64,000 nucleotides of DNA from Mariprofundus ferrooxydans PV-1 (GCF_000153765.1 NZ_DS022295.1:1326887-1390886), one strand, 5' to 3'. Positions 24,899 to 34,004 are shown, numbered from the stretch's first letter. The notes: generated from the letters alone by a model not told the origin. Translations and numbers: made by a program.

Positions 24899-26623
24899 TT
24901 GCTAAATGTAGACGCACTCACCGCCAAACACCTGCCCGCCCTGCTGAACAAGCCGGGAGTGCTGCGCAGACCGCTACAGGCCATATTGCGGATCCTGTTT
25001 CACGAAAAAGAGTTGAATCGGTTTCAGGCCCGATATCCCCACCTGACAGGGTTCGATTTCGTCGAGCAGTTACTGGAACATTTCTCATTCGGCTACACGC
25101 TGCGCGGTACCGAGCGGGAGTGTATTCCGCCACGCGGTCGTGTTGTGATTATTGCCAACCATCCGATCGGCACGCTCGATGCCGCGATCCTGATCCGACT
25201 GGTCGGCGAGATACGGCGTGATGTAAAGGCTGTCGGCAATCAGGTACTCTCCGGTATCCAGCCGCTGGCTCCTTTACTGTTGCCCGTGGACAATATGGGT
25301 GGTCGCAGCAGCCGCGAGCAGTTGAAATCCGTATACCGGCACCTGGAAAATGAAGGTGCCGTTATCATATTTCCGGCCGGTGAAGTCTCACGCATGAGTC
25401 CAGCCGGCATCCGGGATGGCAGCTGGAACAGCGGCTTTTTACGCATTGCCACAGCCACTCGCGCGCCCATCCTGCCTGTCTATATTGATGGGCGGAATTC
25501 GATGTTTTTCTATGCACTGTCACTCTTCTCTCGTCCGCTATCAACATTGTGGCTGGTACGCGAGATGTTCAAACAGGCCCGCCGTTCGGTACATATCTCC
25601 ATCGGCAATCCTGTCCCGTTCGACAGCTACCAGCGCACCCACCTGCCGATGAAATCGTGCGTAAAACTGTTTCAGCGGCATCTCTACCGTATTGGCAAAC
25701 AGAAGGAGCCGGTATTCGCCACCAGCCGCGCCATCGCCCATCCGGAAAATCGCCAGCAACTGCGCCAGGAGATACACGCATGCGAACAGCTGGGTGAAAC
25801 CAGCGACGGCAAGCGCATCTATCTGTTTAACTTCAACCCGGACTGCTGCATTATGCGTGAGATCGGCCGTTTGCGAGAGCTCTCTTTCCGGGCTGTTGGC
25901 GAGGGCACTGGCCAGCGCCGGGATGTTGATCCGTTTGATCGCCACTGCCGGCAGATTATCCTGTGGGATGAAGCAGAGCTGGAAATTGTCGGCGCCTACC
26001 GCCTGCGCGATACCCGCAACCCCGACGATTCCGACCTCTACAGTGCAACACTGTTCGATTTCCAGCCCGATATGGCACAAGTACTGCAACAGGGACTGGA
26101 GCTGGGGCGCAGCTTTGTGCAACCGCGCTACTGGGGCAAACGCAGTCTGGATTATCTCTGGTTCGGCATCGGCGCCTTTCTGCGCCGCAATCCCGATTAT
26201 CGCTATCTGTTCGGACCGGTCACCATCAGCGACAGCTACCCGGCTGCCGCCAGAGATATGCTGATCCATTTTTACGGCACCTACTTCGCTTCCGGTTCCT
26301 GCATGGCCAAGGCCCGTCTGCCATACCGGTTGAATGCCGCCACAATCGAAGAGATGCATGCAAGCTTTGCCGGCGATGACTGCAAACGCGACTACATCAC
26401 GCTGAAAAGCCGTTTACGGCATCTGGGCTGCAGCGTGCCGACACTGTTCAAACAGTATGGTGAACTGTGCGAGCCGGGCGGCGTCCGTTTTCTGGACTTC
26501 AATATTGATCCGGATTTCTCCAACTGCGTGGACGGACTGGTCGTGGTTGACCTGCACAAACTTAAAGCAGCCAAGCGACAGCGCTATATTGATGCCGACA
26601 AGGGTGATGAGGCGCAAGTATAA
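24899..26623 (+). CDS. olsF: OlsF-like bifunctional ornithine lipid synthase (acyltransferase-GNAT fusion)
   Basis: 574 residues from the TTG at 24899, chosen because GGAGG lies 6 nt upstream and the open frame before it runs through the promoter. Residues 50-270 are a PlsC-like O-acyltransferase with NHPIGTLD (87-94) and FPAGEVSR. Residues 310-560 are an OlsB-like N-acyltransferase (AYRLRDTRNPDDSDLYSATLFDF, RYLFGPVTISDSYP). This order matches OlsF, which N-acylates ornithine and then O-acylates the lyso-lipid to give a phosphate-free membrane lipid. The four-repeat Pho box predicts induction in phosphate starvation, as for ornithine lipids elsewhere. Ornithine as substrate is inferred. Confidence 0.8.
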   Translation: MLNVDALTAKHLPALLNKPGVLRRPLQAILRILFHEKELNRFQARYPHLTGFDFVEQLLEHFSFGYTLRGTERECIPPRGRVVIIANHPIGTLDAAILIRLVGEIRRDVKAVGNQVLSGIQPLAPLLLPVDNMGGRSSREQLKSVYRHLENEGAVIIFPAGEVSRMSPAGIRDGSWNSGFLRIATATRAPILPVYIDGRNSMFFYALSLFSRPLSTLWLVREMFKQARRSVHISIGNPVPFDSYQRTHLPMKSCVKLFQRHLYRIGKQKEPVFATSRAIAHPENRQQLRQEIHACEQLGETSDGKRIYLFNFNPDCCIMREIGRLRELSFRAVGEGTGQRRDVDPFDRHCRQIILWDEAELEIVGAYRLRDTRNPDDSDLYSATLFDFQPDMAQVLQQGLELGRSFVQPRYWGKRSLDYLWFGIGAFLRRNPDYRYLFGPVTISDSYPAAARDMLIHFYGTYFASGSCMAKARLPYRLNAATIEEMHASFAGDDCKRDYITLKSRLRHLGCSVPTLFKQYGELCEPGGVRFLDFNIDPDFSNCVDGLVVVDLHKLKAAKRQRYIDADKGDEAQV

Positions 26624-26672
26624 ACAGGGCTATGCCGTTGCTGATATGCCTGAGCAGCAGTAGCCTCGACAG

Positions 26673-27401
26673 ATGAATTTTCTTGTCCTTCAGCATCTGG
26701 ATATCGAATCGCCGGCCCTGATCGGCGACCTGCTACGTGAAGCCGGCCATCACCTGCACACAGCTCATGTCTATGCAGGCGACACGCTGCCTGCCAATAC
26801 CGATCACCTGCACGGCATCATCATCATGGGCGGTCCGCAGTCGGCCAATGACACTCACCTTAGCTATATACGGGATGAATTACTGTGGCTGCAAAAACGA
26901 ATCGATGAAGGGGTGCCAATGCTGGGCATCTGCCTCGGCGCACAGTTGATGGCCAAAGCGGCAGGCGGGAGCATCATGCCATCACCTGTGCGCGAGCTGG
27001 GCTGGTTTCCGGTCTATCCGACAGCAGAGGCAGCAGCAGACCCGCTGTTTTCAGCCCTGCCAGCCACAGAGCTTACCGTATTCCAGTGGCACGGGGAGAC
27101 ATTCACCCTGCCTGATCACGCCACCCTGCTGGCGACCCACCCCGATGTGCCGGCTCAGGTGTTTCGTTTGGGGCACTGCCAGTATGGTATGCAATTTCAT
27201 ATCGAAGTTGATGCAAGCATCATTGAAAACTGGATCGCGCTTGGAACCAGCGAGTGTGCGCATCTGGGCAACTCGGGGTTAAATACACTGCGACAGCATA
27301 CAACCGCTTACCTCCCGGACATGCGCTCTTTCTGCCGCAGGTTGGTTGAAGCATGGCAACACGCCTGCGCAAACAACCATAACAAAAGAAGCCCGCTATA
27401 A
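26673..27401 (+). CDS. Class I glutamine amidotransferase-like protein
   Basis: 242 residues. A stand-alone GATase1 domain with nucleophile Cys87 (GICLGAQL) and His177/Glu179 (FHIE), the complete triad, and oxyanion strand MGGPQSAND. It resembles the glutaminase of GMP synthase but has no synthetase partner here. It lies 49 bp after the OlsF-like gene and may share its transcript. Its last codons fall inside the ssb terminator. Confidence 0.85.
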   Translation: MNFLVLQHLDIESPALIGDLLREAGHHLHTAHVYAGDTLPANTDHLHGIIIMGGPQSANDTHLSYIRDELLWLQKRIDEGVPMLGICLGAQLMAKAAGGSIMPSPVRELGWFPVYPTAEAAADPLFSALPATELTVFQWHGETFTLPDHATLLATHPDVPAQVFRLGHCQYGMQFHIEVDASIIENWIALGTSECAHLGNSGLNTLRQHTTAYLPDMRSFCRRLVEAWQHACANNHNKRSPL

Positions 27402-27412
27402 AAGCGGGCTTC
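27385..27412 (-). terminator. Terminator of ssb
   Basis: GAAGCCCGC (27388-27396) and GCGGGCTTC (27404-27412) form a 9-bp stem with a 7-nt loop, followed on the minus strand by TTTTGTT. The stem overlaps the 3' end of the convergent amidotransferase gene. Confidence 0.8.
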
Positions 27413-27441
27413 CAGTAATACGTTATACCTAAGGTGTTTTT

Positions 27442-27915
27442 TTAAAAAGGAATATCGTCATCCACCGGCACACTGCCGAAGTCGGGTGCACTGGCAAACG
27501 GATCATTACCTTTGGCAGGAGCATTGCCACGCGGGGCATTGCCGCCGCCACCGTGGGTTGGGAAGCCTCCACCGCCGCCACCGCCCGATGATCCTGAGCC
27601 CTCGGAGCGTCCGCCGATCAGATCCAGAGAGTCGGCATTGCATTCAACCGATGTGCGCTTGTTACCGTCATTATCGGTATATTCTCGAACCCTCAACTCA
27701 CCGCTGACAGCTACCTGCGTTCCCTTGAGCAGGTATTGAGGCAGTTTGCCTTCAGCACGCTTGCCGAACAGGGAGCAGCGAATCCAGTTCGTTCCCTTGT
27801 TATCACCAAAACCATAATCCACAGCTACTGAAAATGAGCAGATAGCCATACCACTCTGGGTAAAACGGGTTTCACAATCACGGGCAAGACGCCCGGTAAA
27901 CGTATAAACATTCAT
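27442..27915 (-). CDS. ssb: Single-stranded DNA-binding protein
   Basis: 157 residues. An N-terminal OB fold (residues 1-100) is followed by a glycine-rich linker (GGGGGGGFPTHGGGG) and the acidic tip DDDIPF that recruits replication and repair partners. The fold start MNVYTFTGRLARDCETRFT is slightly divergent from the usual MxxxNKVxLIGNLG. Ends at the terminator at 27385. Confidence 0.93.
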   Translation of the reverse strand: MNVYTFTGRLARDCETRFTQSGMAICSFSVAVDYGFGDNKGTNWIRCSLFGKRAEGKLPQYLLKGTQVAVSGELRVREYTDNDGNKRTSVECNADSLDLIGGRSEGSGSSGGGGGGGFPTHGGGGNAPRGNAPAKGNDPFASAPDFGSVPVDDDIPF

Positions 27916-28011
27916 AAAACAAACTCCCTCACGAACTTATTTATCAAACTGCTATATTAAAAACTGTCCTCTGCCTGCCAATCAGTGCAAGGCGGCGATC
28001 ATAACCCAACT

Positions 28012-28569
28012 TTATGATTCCTCCACCCATTTGATCGAGCAGCCAATCGTCGGGTGCTGAGGTTGCGGCGGATTCTCATCGGCGGTCAGCAGTTCAGCGG
28101 CAGCCATCAACTCCTGACGCGTCACCTTCGTTTCATCCTTCCAGTAGTCATCAAAACGCCCGTGGTAATAAAGCCTGCCGTCGCCATTAAAGAGGTACAG
28201 ATCCGGGGTGCATTGAGCATCAAAGGCTCTGGCCGCATCTTGAGTCGCATCGACCAGATAGGGAAAATCGATGCCCCACTCGGTAATTTTTTCTTTCATC
28301 GCAGGTATCCCATCAGCAGGATAATCCGGATGAATATTCGGATTGACGGCCACGGTATGGATCCCCATCTGTTTCAGGGTGGCCGCATGTCGAATCAGCC
28401 GCGGCCAGACAGCAAGCGCATAGGGACAATGGTTACAGGTAAACGCCACCAACAGCCCGTTCGTCCCTGCCTGTTCGCGCAGGGAGAGTGTCTGACCTTC
28501 CACGTCTTTGAGCGTGATATCCGGCATCTCCCAGCCAAGATCCACATGTATTGAGGCCACTAACGCCAT
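28012..28569 (-). CDS. Thioredoxin-family protein (AhpC/TSA-like)
   Basis: 185 residues, no signal peptide. A thioredoxin-fold core with CNHC (Cys45-Cys48, FTCNHCPYA) and CTPDLYLFNGDGRLYYHGRFDD, typical of the thioredoxin-like proteins often annotated as redoxins. It probably acts in cytosolic thiol or peroxide chemistry; partner unknown. 31 bp downstream of the SirB-like gene on the same strand. Confidence 0.82.
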   Translation of the reverse strand: MALVASIHVDLGWEMPDITLKDVEGQTLSLREQAGTNGLLVAFTCNHCPYALAVWPRLIRHAATLKQMGIHTVAVNPNIHPDYPADGIPAMKEKITEWGIDFPYLVDATQDAARAFDAQCTPDLYLFNGDGRLYYHGRFDDYWKDETKVTRQELMAAAELLTADENPPQPQHPTIGCSIKWVEES

Positions 28570-28600
28570 CTATATCCTCCTCATCATCTGCATGGTCTCA

Positions 28601-28975
28601 TCACCATGGCCACGGCTGCATGGTATGAGCCACGGCAACGATATAGACCACCGCAATCAGGGCAATAACAAAACTTGCGCGGTTAATCCATATTGCGCCC
28701 CGGTACCTGAACACGACGAAGCCCAGCAGGATATAGAGCAGGATAGCTATCAATTTCGCTGCCAGCCATGCAGCGTGCCAGGGCATCACCTGCAGCGACC
28801 AGGCCAGAAAAATACCGCTGGCCAGCAACATCGTGTCCACCGTATCGGGTACATATCGATGCAGAAGGCGGCCATTTATCGGCCTTCCCTGCCACGTACG
28901 CACCCCACGCCATGTAAATAGCACCAGTGACAAGCCGACCAGGCTGATATGCAGCGGCAACAGCCAGGTAATCAT
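28601..28975 (-). CDS. SirB-family inner membrane protein
   Basis: 124 residues with four hydrophobic segments. LLHRYVPDTVDTMLLASGIFLAW is the SirB2 family signature. Function unknown despite the invasion-regulator family name. Probably one transcript with the thioredoxin-like gene. The 182-bp gap to phoR holds nothing I recognise. Confidence 0.82.
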   Translation of the reverse strand: MITWLLPLHISLVGLSLVLFTWRGVRTWQGRPINGRLLHRYVPDTVDTMLLASGIFLAWSLQVMPWHAAWLAAKLIAILLYILLGFVVFRYRGAIWINRASFVIALIAVVYIVAVAHTMQPWPW

Positions 28976-29157
28976 CGGCTCTCCTGCGCAAAGATTACGA
29001 CAACACCCTGCGTCCTGCCATTGCAGTCCATATTCGCATCATCCCACATTGCGCTAATCATACACATCCGCATAAAAAAAATGCACTTGCCGAATAGAGG
29101 CGAGGCGTTCGTTAAACCGGCCGAAAAAGCTCTGTCCGATTAAATTCAGGCAGGCTC

Positions 29158-30318
29158 TCAGGCAAACGGAATAGCCAGTGTCGCCTCCAGGCCGTGGGGA
29201 TCGACATTGGTCAGTTGTACACTGCCACCATGCGCTTCGCATAACTCCTTAACGATCGCCAGGCCCAGTCCATGACCGCCATATTCGCGACTACGCGCCT
29301 TATCCACCCGGTAAAAACGCTCGGTCACGCGCTTCAGATGCTTATCCGGAATACCGGGCCCGTCATCGCGCACCACCAGCCGCCCCATATCCCCCTCCTG
29401 CTGCAGCGACAAGGTCACTCTTCCACCCTTGGGTGCATATTGGGTCGCATTCTCCAGCAGGTTGCGCACAACCCGCTCAAAGCTGTCCACATCCATACGC
29501 ATATCTGGCAAATCATCCGGGATATCGCAAATCAGTGAGATCTTTTTATTGGAGACAGGCTCTTTCAACATATCACACACCTGCCGGATCACATCTTCGG
29601 CGTCACAGGAGGCATCCGGATCGCTGCCGGCAAATTCGATCTGGTCGAGTGTCAGCATGGCGTCGAGCAGGTGATTCACGTGCTTTGCCTCGTCTGCAAT
29701 CACCTGAATCGCCTCCTGACGAAAGCCCGGATCATCGCCAAAACGCTGCAGGCTACGAGCATAGCCGAGCAATGATGTCAGGGGAGTTTTCAGGTCATGC
29801 ATCAGGTTTGCCATGAAACTTCGACGCTGGATCTCCAGCCGGTGCTTGTCGGTAATATCCAGACAAAGCATCAGCACCTCATTATCACCCAGGCGCGCAA
29901 CTCTCGGCATCAGTACCCGGCCTGCCATCGTGATATCTGGCAGCAAAATATCCGGCAGATTTCCTTCTTGTGGCAGCCGGTTAAACACCTGTTTGAATGC
30001 ATCATGCCAGTCGCTGTCCCGATAGAAAGAGAGGATAGATTGCGGCAAATCCTCCGCTTTGATGCTGAATAAAGACAAGGCACTGGCATTGGCCGCAACC
30101 ACCATCCCCCTGCTGTTCATGCGCAGCATCACCTGATCCACTGCGGCCAGCAATGAGTTCAGATGCTGCTCGGAGATCTCCCCGGCACTGCCGCAGAGGT
30201 CACGCAGGCGCCGAACCTCGCGCTGATAACTGCGTACCTGACGACGCATACTATAGAGAGAAAAAAACCATGCCGCTGCCACTCCCCCCAGAAGCAGCAG
30301 AAAACCGTTTGTACTCAC
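29158..30318 (-). CDS. phoR: Phosphate-regulon sensor histidine kinase
   Basis: 386 residues from the GTG at 30318, 16 bp after the phoB stop. There is no strong ribosome site, so the start is uncertain; the frame is open to 30408. One N-terminal membrane segment (about 5-22), a PAS domain (50-160), the phosphoacceptor His174 in MHDLKTPLTSLLGY, and an ATPase domain with N box ENATQYA, DDGPGI and GHGLGLAIV. PhoR senses phosphate sufficiency through PstSCAB-PhoU. The phoB-phoR order and linkage to pst support the name. Confidence 0.92.
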   Translation of the reverse strand: MSTNGFLLLLGGVAAAWFFSLYSMRRQVRSYQREVRRLRDLCGSAGEISEQHLNSLLAAVDQVMLRMNSRGMVVAANASALSLFSIKAEDLPQSILSFYRDSDWHDAFKQVFNRLPQEGNLPDILLPDITMAGRVLMPRVARLGDNEVLMLCLDITDKHRLEIQRRSFMANLMHDLKTPLTSLLGYARSLQRFGDDPGFRQEAIQVIADEAKHVNHLLDAMLTLDQIEFAGSDPDASCDAEDVIRQVCDMLKEPVSNKKISLICDIPDDLPDMRMDVDSFERVVRNLLENATQYAPKGGRVTLSLQQEGDMGRLVVRDDGPGIPDKHLKRVTERFYRVDKARSREYGGHGLGLAIVKELCEAHGGSVQLTNVDPHGLEATLAIPFA

Positions 30319-30334
30319 AGGTTTGTTCGCTGTT

Positions 30335-31057
30335 TCACTTTTTTTCGGATGGCGGCAGGAAGCGGTAACCCATGCCACGCACGGTTTCGACACAATTCTT
30401 GCGCCCAAGCTCTTTCAATGCCTTGCGTAAACGCTTGACCGTGACATCCACGGTACGCGGTTCCACATAAACATCATTACCCCAGACATGGTCGAGCAGA
30501 TAATCCCTGCTGCGGGTTTTACCGGGCTTTTTCATCAGCATTTGCAACAATTTGTATTCCATGGGGCGTAAATCAACCCGTACATTACCTTCGAATACGA
30601 CCGGTACATCCGGATCGAGCTGAATACCCTGCTCAACAGCAACACCTGATTCAACAATGCGGCTCCGGCGCAACAGTGCACGCGCACGAGCCACCAATTC
30701 ATCCGGCTCAAACGGCTTGGGCAGATAATCATCCGCGCCATCATTCAGGCCTTGCACCCGTTCAGACGCCATCGCAAGCGCAGTCACCATCAACACAGGA
30801 ATATGTGCCCGTTTCTCAGAAGCTTTCAGCCAGCGCAATACCTGCATGCCGCCGGTACCGGGCAACATGCGATCAAGCACTACCAGCCGCCACTGACCAT
30901 CACGCAGACAACTCAGAGCATCATCTCCATCCGCACAGCGATATGTTGTATAGCCGGCGGCACGCAGATGCAGCCCCATCAGTCGTGCGATAGCATCTTC
31001 ATCCTCGATAATAAGAATATCCGCACCACTGGCGTTGTTCTCTTGGTTATTATTCAT
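30335..31057 (-). CDS. phoB: Phosphate-regulon response regulator
   Basis: 240 residues from the ATG at 31057; an earlier start at 31102 would overlap the upstream gene. A receiver domain with phosphoacceptor Asp62 (VVLDRMLPG) and Lys114, then a winged-helix OmpR-type domain (RPMEYKLLQMLM, VDVTVKRLRKALK). It binds tandem CTGTCAT-like repeats, of which I find seven sets in this window. The gene follows the cNMP-binding gene by 41 bp, and that operon has its own Pho box, suggesting autoregulation. Confidence 0.95.
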   Translation of the reverse strand: MNNNQENNASGADILIIEDEDAIARLMGLHLRAAGYTTYRCADGDDALSCLRDGQWRLVVLDRMLPGTGGMQVLRWLKASEKRAHIPVLMVTALAMASERVQGLNDGADDYLPKPFEPDELVARARALLRRSRIVESGVAVEQGIQLDPDVPVVFEGNVRVDLRPMEYKLLQMLMKKPGKTRSRDYLLDHVWGNDVYVEPRTVDVTVKRLRKALKELGRKNCVETVRGMGYRFLPPSEKK

Positions 31058-31098
31058 AAGATCGTGATACTGTAATCTGACGCCGGCAATCTCAAGCA

Positions 31099-31614
31099 TC
31101 AAACCCTTCTGGCTGTCACATAATTGTGTATGGCCGCATATTCAGTTTCCAGTTTTAGCGACATACGCGAAAGCAAGCGGAACATAAAACGCAACAGATG
31201 ATTCCCCATCACAGGGTCTTCAAGCGTGATCACGTTGAAATAGTCGCGGTTCAGTGTCAGCAGCGTTACATTGGATATCGCTTTCAGGCTGGCTGAATGA
31301 GGGCGATCTTCATCAAGGAAGGAAAACAGCCCGAAGGTATCGCCGGCGCCGAGCTCTGTATAAGTATCCAGCGACGGGCTGATTACTGACACGCGTCCTT
31401 CTATCACCAGCCGCATGGTCTGATCCGAGACTTCTCCGACTTCATAAATTGTTTCCCCGGCAGCTACCGACACAACATCCAGGCAGGAAAACAACATCAT
31501 GCTTTCGCGCCCCCCCATGGATTCGCAAACAGGCATTCCCCGAAAACGCATATATACCGGACTGGCTTCCAGTGTCGCCTCATAGGCATCTAATAAACTA
31601 TCAGTGACATGCAT
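31099..31614 (-). CDS. Cyclic-nucleotide-binding-domain protein without DNA-binding domain
   Basis: 171 residues from the ATG at 31614, which has GAGGAG 8 nt upstream. A Crp-type beta-roll is visible: FSCLDVVSVAAGETIYEVGEVSDQ and ELGAGDTFGLFSFLDEDRPHSASLKAISNVTLLTL. The usual RxA of the cAMP pocket is absent (DRPHSAS), and there is no helix-turn-helix, so it is not a transcription factor on its own. It leads the phoB-phoR operon and may tie another signal to it. Confidence 0.7.
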   Translation of the reverse strand: MHVTDSLLDAYEATLEASPVYMRFRGMPVCESMGGRESMMLFSCLDVVSVAAGETIYEVGEVSDQTMRLVIEGRVSVISPSLDTYTELGAGDTFGLFSFLDEDRPHSASLKAISNVTLLTLNRDYFNVITLEDPVMGNHLLRFMFRLLSRMSLKLETEYAAIHNYVTARRV

Positions 31615-31654
31615 ATCATGCACTCCTCTTCTCTTCTCGTTTGATTGACAACGA

Positions 31655-31687
31655 AATATACGGTCAAACAAGTCATTGTTGTGACAA
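31655..31687 (-). promoter_or_regulatory. Pho box and -10 for cNMP gene-phoB-phoR (minus strand)
   Basis: On the minus strand TTGTCAC (31687-31681), 4 bp, ATGACTT (31676-31670), then TATATT (31660-31655) at 9 bp. Two repeats at 11-bp period. The second is a weak match, so confidence is moderate. Confidence 0.5.
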
Positions 31688-31706
31688 GACAACCCGATCT
31701 CCCTGC

Positions 31707-31740
31707 ATGTCACAGCAATGACACAAACACCGGTTAACGT
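31707..31740 (+). promoter_or_regulatory. Pho box and -10 for the porin-pst operon
   Basis: ATGTCAC (31707-31713) and ATGACAC (31718-31724) at an 11-bp period, with TAACGT (31735-31740) 10 bp further. The start codon is 52 bp beyond. Confidence 0.65.
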
Positions 31741-31791
31741 CCGCCGCGACCCGAAAGGGACCCTCTTAGCAACACAAAAAAGGAGATACAA

Positions 31792-32880
31792 TTGAAAGCA
31801 ATTATCAAATCTATTGCTGCGATCGCCATGTTCGCATTCACTGCTCCGGCATTTGCCGGTGGCGTGAGCGTTTATGACAACGGTGAAAGCAAGCTCAAGC
31901 TCAGCGGCAAGGTCTTTGTCGACGTTACCAATTCAAAATCCGACACAACTACTGCCGGTGTAACATCAACAACAAAAACTCAGGGTTTCAATCTGGGCCG
32001 TGCCTATCTGACGGGTAAATACTACTTCAACAGTGACTGGATGATGCGCATCACTACCGACGTAGCTACTGAAACAGCTGCCGGCCTCGGTAAAACCACC
32101 AACGTGTACCTGAAGTACGCTTACCTTGAAGGCAAGCTGTACGGCAAGGCACTGGAAATGCGTTTGGGTGTATCACACAACCCATGGATCGATTACGAGC
32201 AGGGCCTGTGGAAACATCGCTACTTCAGCAAAGTATCTTCTGATGAGTTCAAATATGATGATTCCGCTGATATCGGCATCGGCTTCAAGGGCAAGCTGGC
32301 TGACGGCCTGATCGGTTACTGGGTAACTGCAGTGAACGGCGGCGGCTACGGCAATCTGACCAAGAGCAACGGCATCGATTACAAGTCACGTGTCAGCATC
32401 TATCCGATCGAAGGCCTGACCATCGATCTGGGCTACAACACAGGCTACCGCGGCAAGAAGACCTTTGTAGCCAACGTTGCTACCAACCCGCTGAAGCAGT
32501 CCATGTATCAGATCATGGTCACCTACGGTACGCATGACTTCCGCATCGGTGCTAACTATATCTCGAACAAGGACAAGGCCAGCAAGAACATTGATGCAAA
32601 AACAGCTGCATTGTGGGGCTGGGCGAACGTAGGTAACGGTTTCGGTGTTGTCGGTCGCTATGAGCAGGAGAAGAGCAATACACTGGTTGCCGGCGCAATC
32701 CCTGCCGGTCAGGCCAAGCAGAAGCGCACCCGCTTCCTCGCTGGCGTTAGCTACGATCCGACCAAGCATGTAACCTTCACTCTGGGTTATATTCAGGACA
32801 AGACCACTGCACTGGCTCACGTTGTTGGCGATATTGCCAAGACTACCCAGATCGGTGTCTGGTCACAGTACACCTACTAA
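31792..32880 (+). CDS. Phosphate-starvation porin (OprP/OprO-like outer membrane protein)
   Basis: 362 residues from a TTG with AAGGAG 7 nt upstream. Signal peptide 1-23 (APAFA). The rest is a beta-barrel rich in aromatic girdles and ends in SQYTY. The strand LSGKVFVDVTNSKSD and FNLGRAYLTGKYYFNSDW resemble phosphate-selective porins. Sitting directly before pstS behind a Pho box, it most likely admits phosphate across the outer membrane. Selectivity residues cannot be judged here. Confidence 0.75.
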   Translation: MKAIIKSIAAIAMFAFTAPAFAGGVSVYDNGESKLKLSGKVFVDVTNSKSDTTTAGVTSTTKTQGFNLGRAYLTGKYYFNSDWMMRITTDVATETAAGLGKTTNVYLKYAYLEGKLYGKALEMRLGVSHNPWIDYEQGLWKHRYFSKVSSDEFKYDDSADIGIGFKGKLADGLIGYWVTAVNGGGYGNLTKSNGIDYKSRVSIYPIEGLTIDLGYNTGYRGKKTFVANVATNPLKQSMYQIMVTYGTHDFRIGANYISNKDKASKNIDAKTAALWGWANVGNGFGVVGRYEQEKSNTLVAGAIPAGQAKQKRTRFLAGVSYDPTKHVTFTLGYIQDKTTALAHVVGDIAKTTQIGVWSQYTY

Positions 32881-32890
32881 GTACAATGAA

Positions 32891-32924
32891 AGGCCGGGGC
32901 CTGTTGTCCCGGCCTGATTATTTT
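32891..32924 (+). terminator. Attenuating terminator between porin and pstS
   Basis: AGGCCGGG (32891-32898) pairs with CCCGGCCT (32908-32915), followed by GATTATTTT. The T tract is interrupted, so partial readthrough into pstS is likely. I see no Pho box of its own before pstS. Confidence 0.7.
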
Positions 32925-32963
32925 ACCCACTTTTCACCCTCAATTTAATACAAGGAGATAAGC

Positions 32964-34004
32964 ATGAAAAAGATGATTATTGCAGCTTTGGCTACATTCG
33001 CTTTCGGCTTTGCCGTACAGGCACACGCCGCAGCCACCATCAATGGTGCTGGCGCAACCTTCCCTTACCCGGTCTATGGTAAGTGGGCACATGCCTACAA
33101 CAAGGAAACCGGCGTTCGTCTGAACTATCAGGCCATCGGTTCCGGCGGCGGCATCAAGCAGATCAAGGCTAAAACCGTTGACTTCGGTGCATCCGATGCA
33201 CCACTCAAACCTGAAGCACTGGATGCAGCAGGTCTGATGCAGTACCCAATGATCATGGGCGGCGTCGTGCCGGTTGTGAACATCAAGGGTATCGGCGCTA
33301 ACCAGCTGGTTCTCTCCGGCGACGTGCTGGCAGACATCTACCTGAACAAGATCACCAAGTGGAACGACAAGCGCATCAAAAAGCTGAACCCGAGCGTTAA
33401 CCTGCCGGATGATGCGATCGCTGTTGTCCACCGTGCAGACGGTTCCGGCACTACCTGGATCTTCACCAACTACCTGACCAAGGTCAGCGCTGACTGGGCC
33501 AAGGATATCGGCAACAACAAGGCTGTATCATGGCCTACCGGTCTGGGCGGCAAGGGCAACCAGGGCGTAGCTGCATTCGTCAGCAAGGTTCCAGGCTCCA
33601 TCGGCTATGTTGAATATGCCTATGCGCTGCAGAACCACATGTCATCTGTTCGCCTCGTCAACCACGAAGGCAACGCTGTTGCTCCAACTGCCGAGAACTT
33701 TCAGGCTGCCGCTGCCGGCGCTGACTGGGCTCATGCCAAGGGTTACTACATGGTGCTGACCGACCAGCCAGGTGCTAAATCCTGGCCGATCACCGGCGCT
33801 TCATTCATCCTGATGTACAAGAGCCAGGCTAATGCAGCCACCGCCAAAGAAGTACTGAAGTTCTTTGACTGGAGCTACAAGAATGGTTCAAAGATGGCCA
33901 TGGAGCTGGACTACGTACCGATGCCGAAAAAGGTTATCGATATGGTCGAGAAGACATGGTCTGCCGAGATCCGTACTGCCAACGGCGGTGCAATCTGGAA
34001 GTAA
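32964..34004 (+). CDS. pstS: Phosphate ABC transporter, periplasmic binding protein
   Basis: 346 residues with a signal peptide (1-22, VQAHA). The mature start ATINGAGATFPYPVYGKW and RADGSGTTWIFTNYL are the PstS phosphate-binding loops. Delivers phosphate to PstCA. A ribosome site AAGGAG precedes the ATG. Expressed from the porin promoter by readthrough, or from an unseen one. Confidence 0.97.
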   Translation: MKKMIIAALATFAFGFAVQAHAAATINGAGATFPYPVYGKWAHAYNKETGVRLNYQAIGSGGGIKQIKAKTVDFGASDAPLKPEALDAAGLMQYPMIMGGVVPVVNIKGIGANQLVLSGDVLADIYLNKITKWNDKRIKKLNPSVNLPDDAIAVVHRADGSGTTWIFTNYLTKVSADWAKDIGNNKAVSWPTGLGGKGNQGVAAFVSKVPGSIGYVEYAYALQNHMSSVRLVNHEGNAVAPTAENFQAAAAGADWAHAKGYYMVLTDQPGAKSWPITGASFILMYKSQANAATAKEVLKFFDWSYKNGSKMAMELDYVPMPKKVIDMVEKTWSAEIRTANGGAIWK

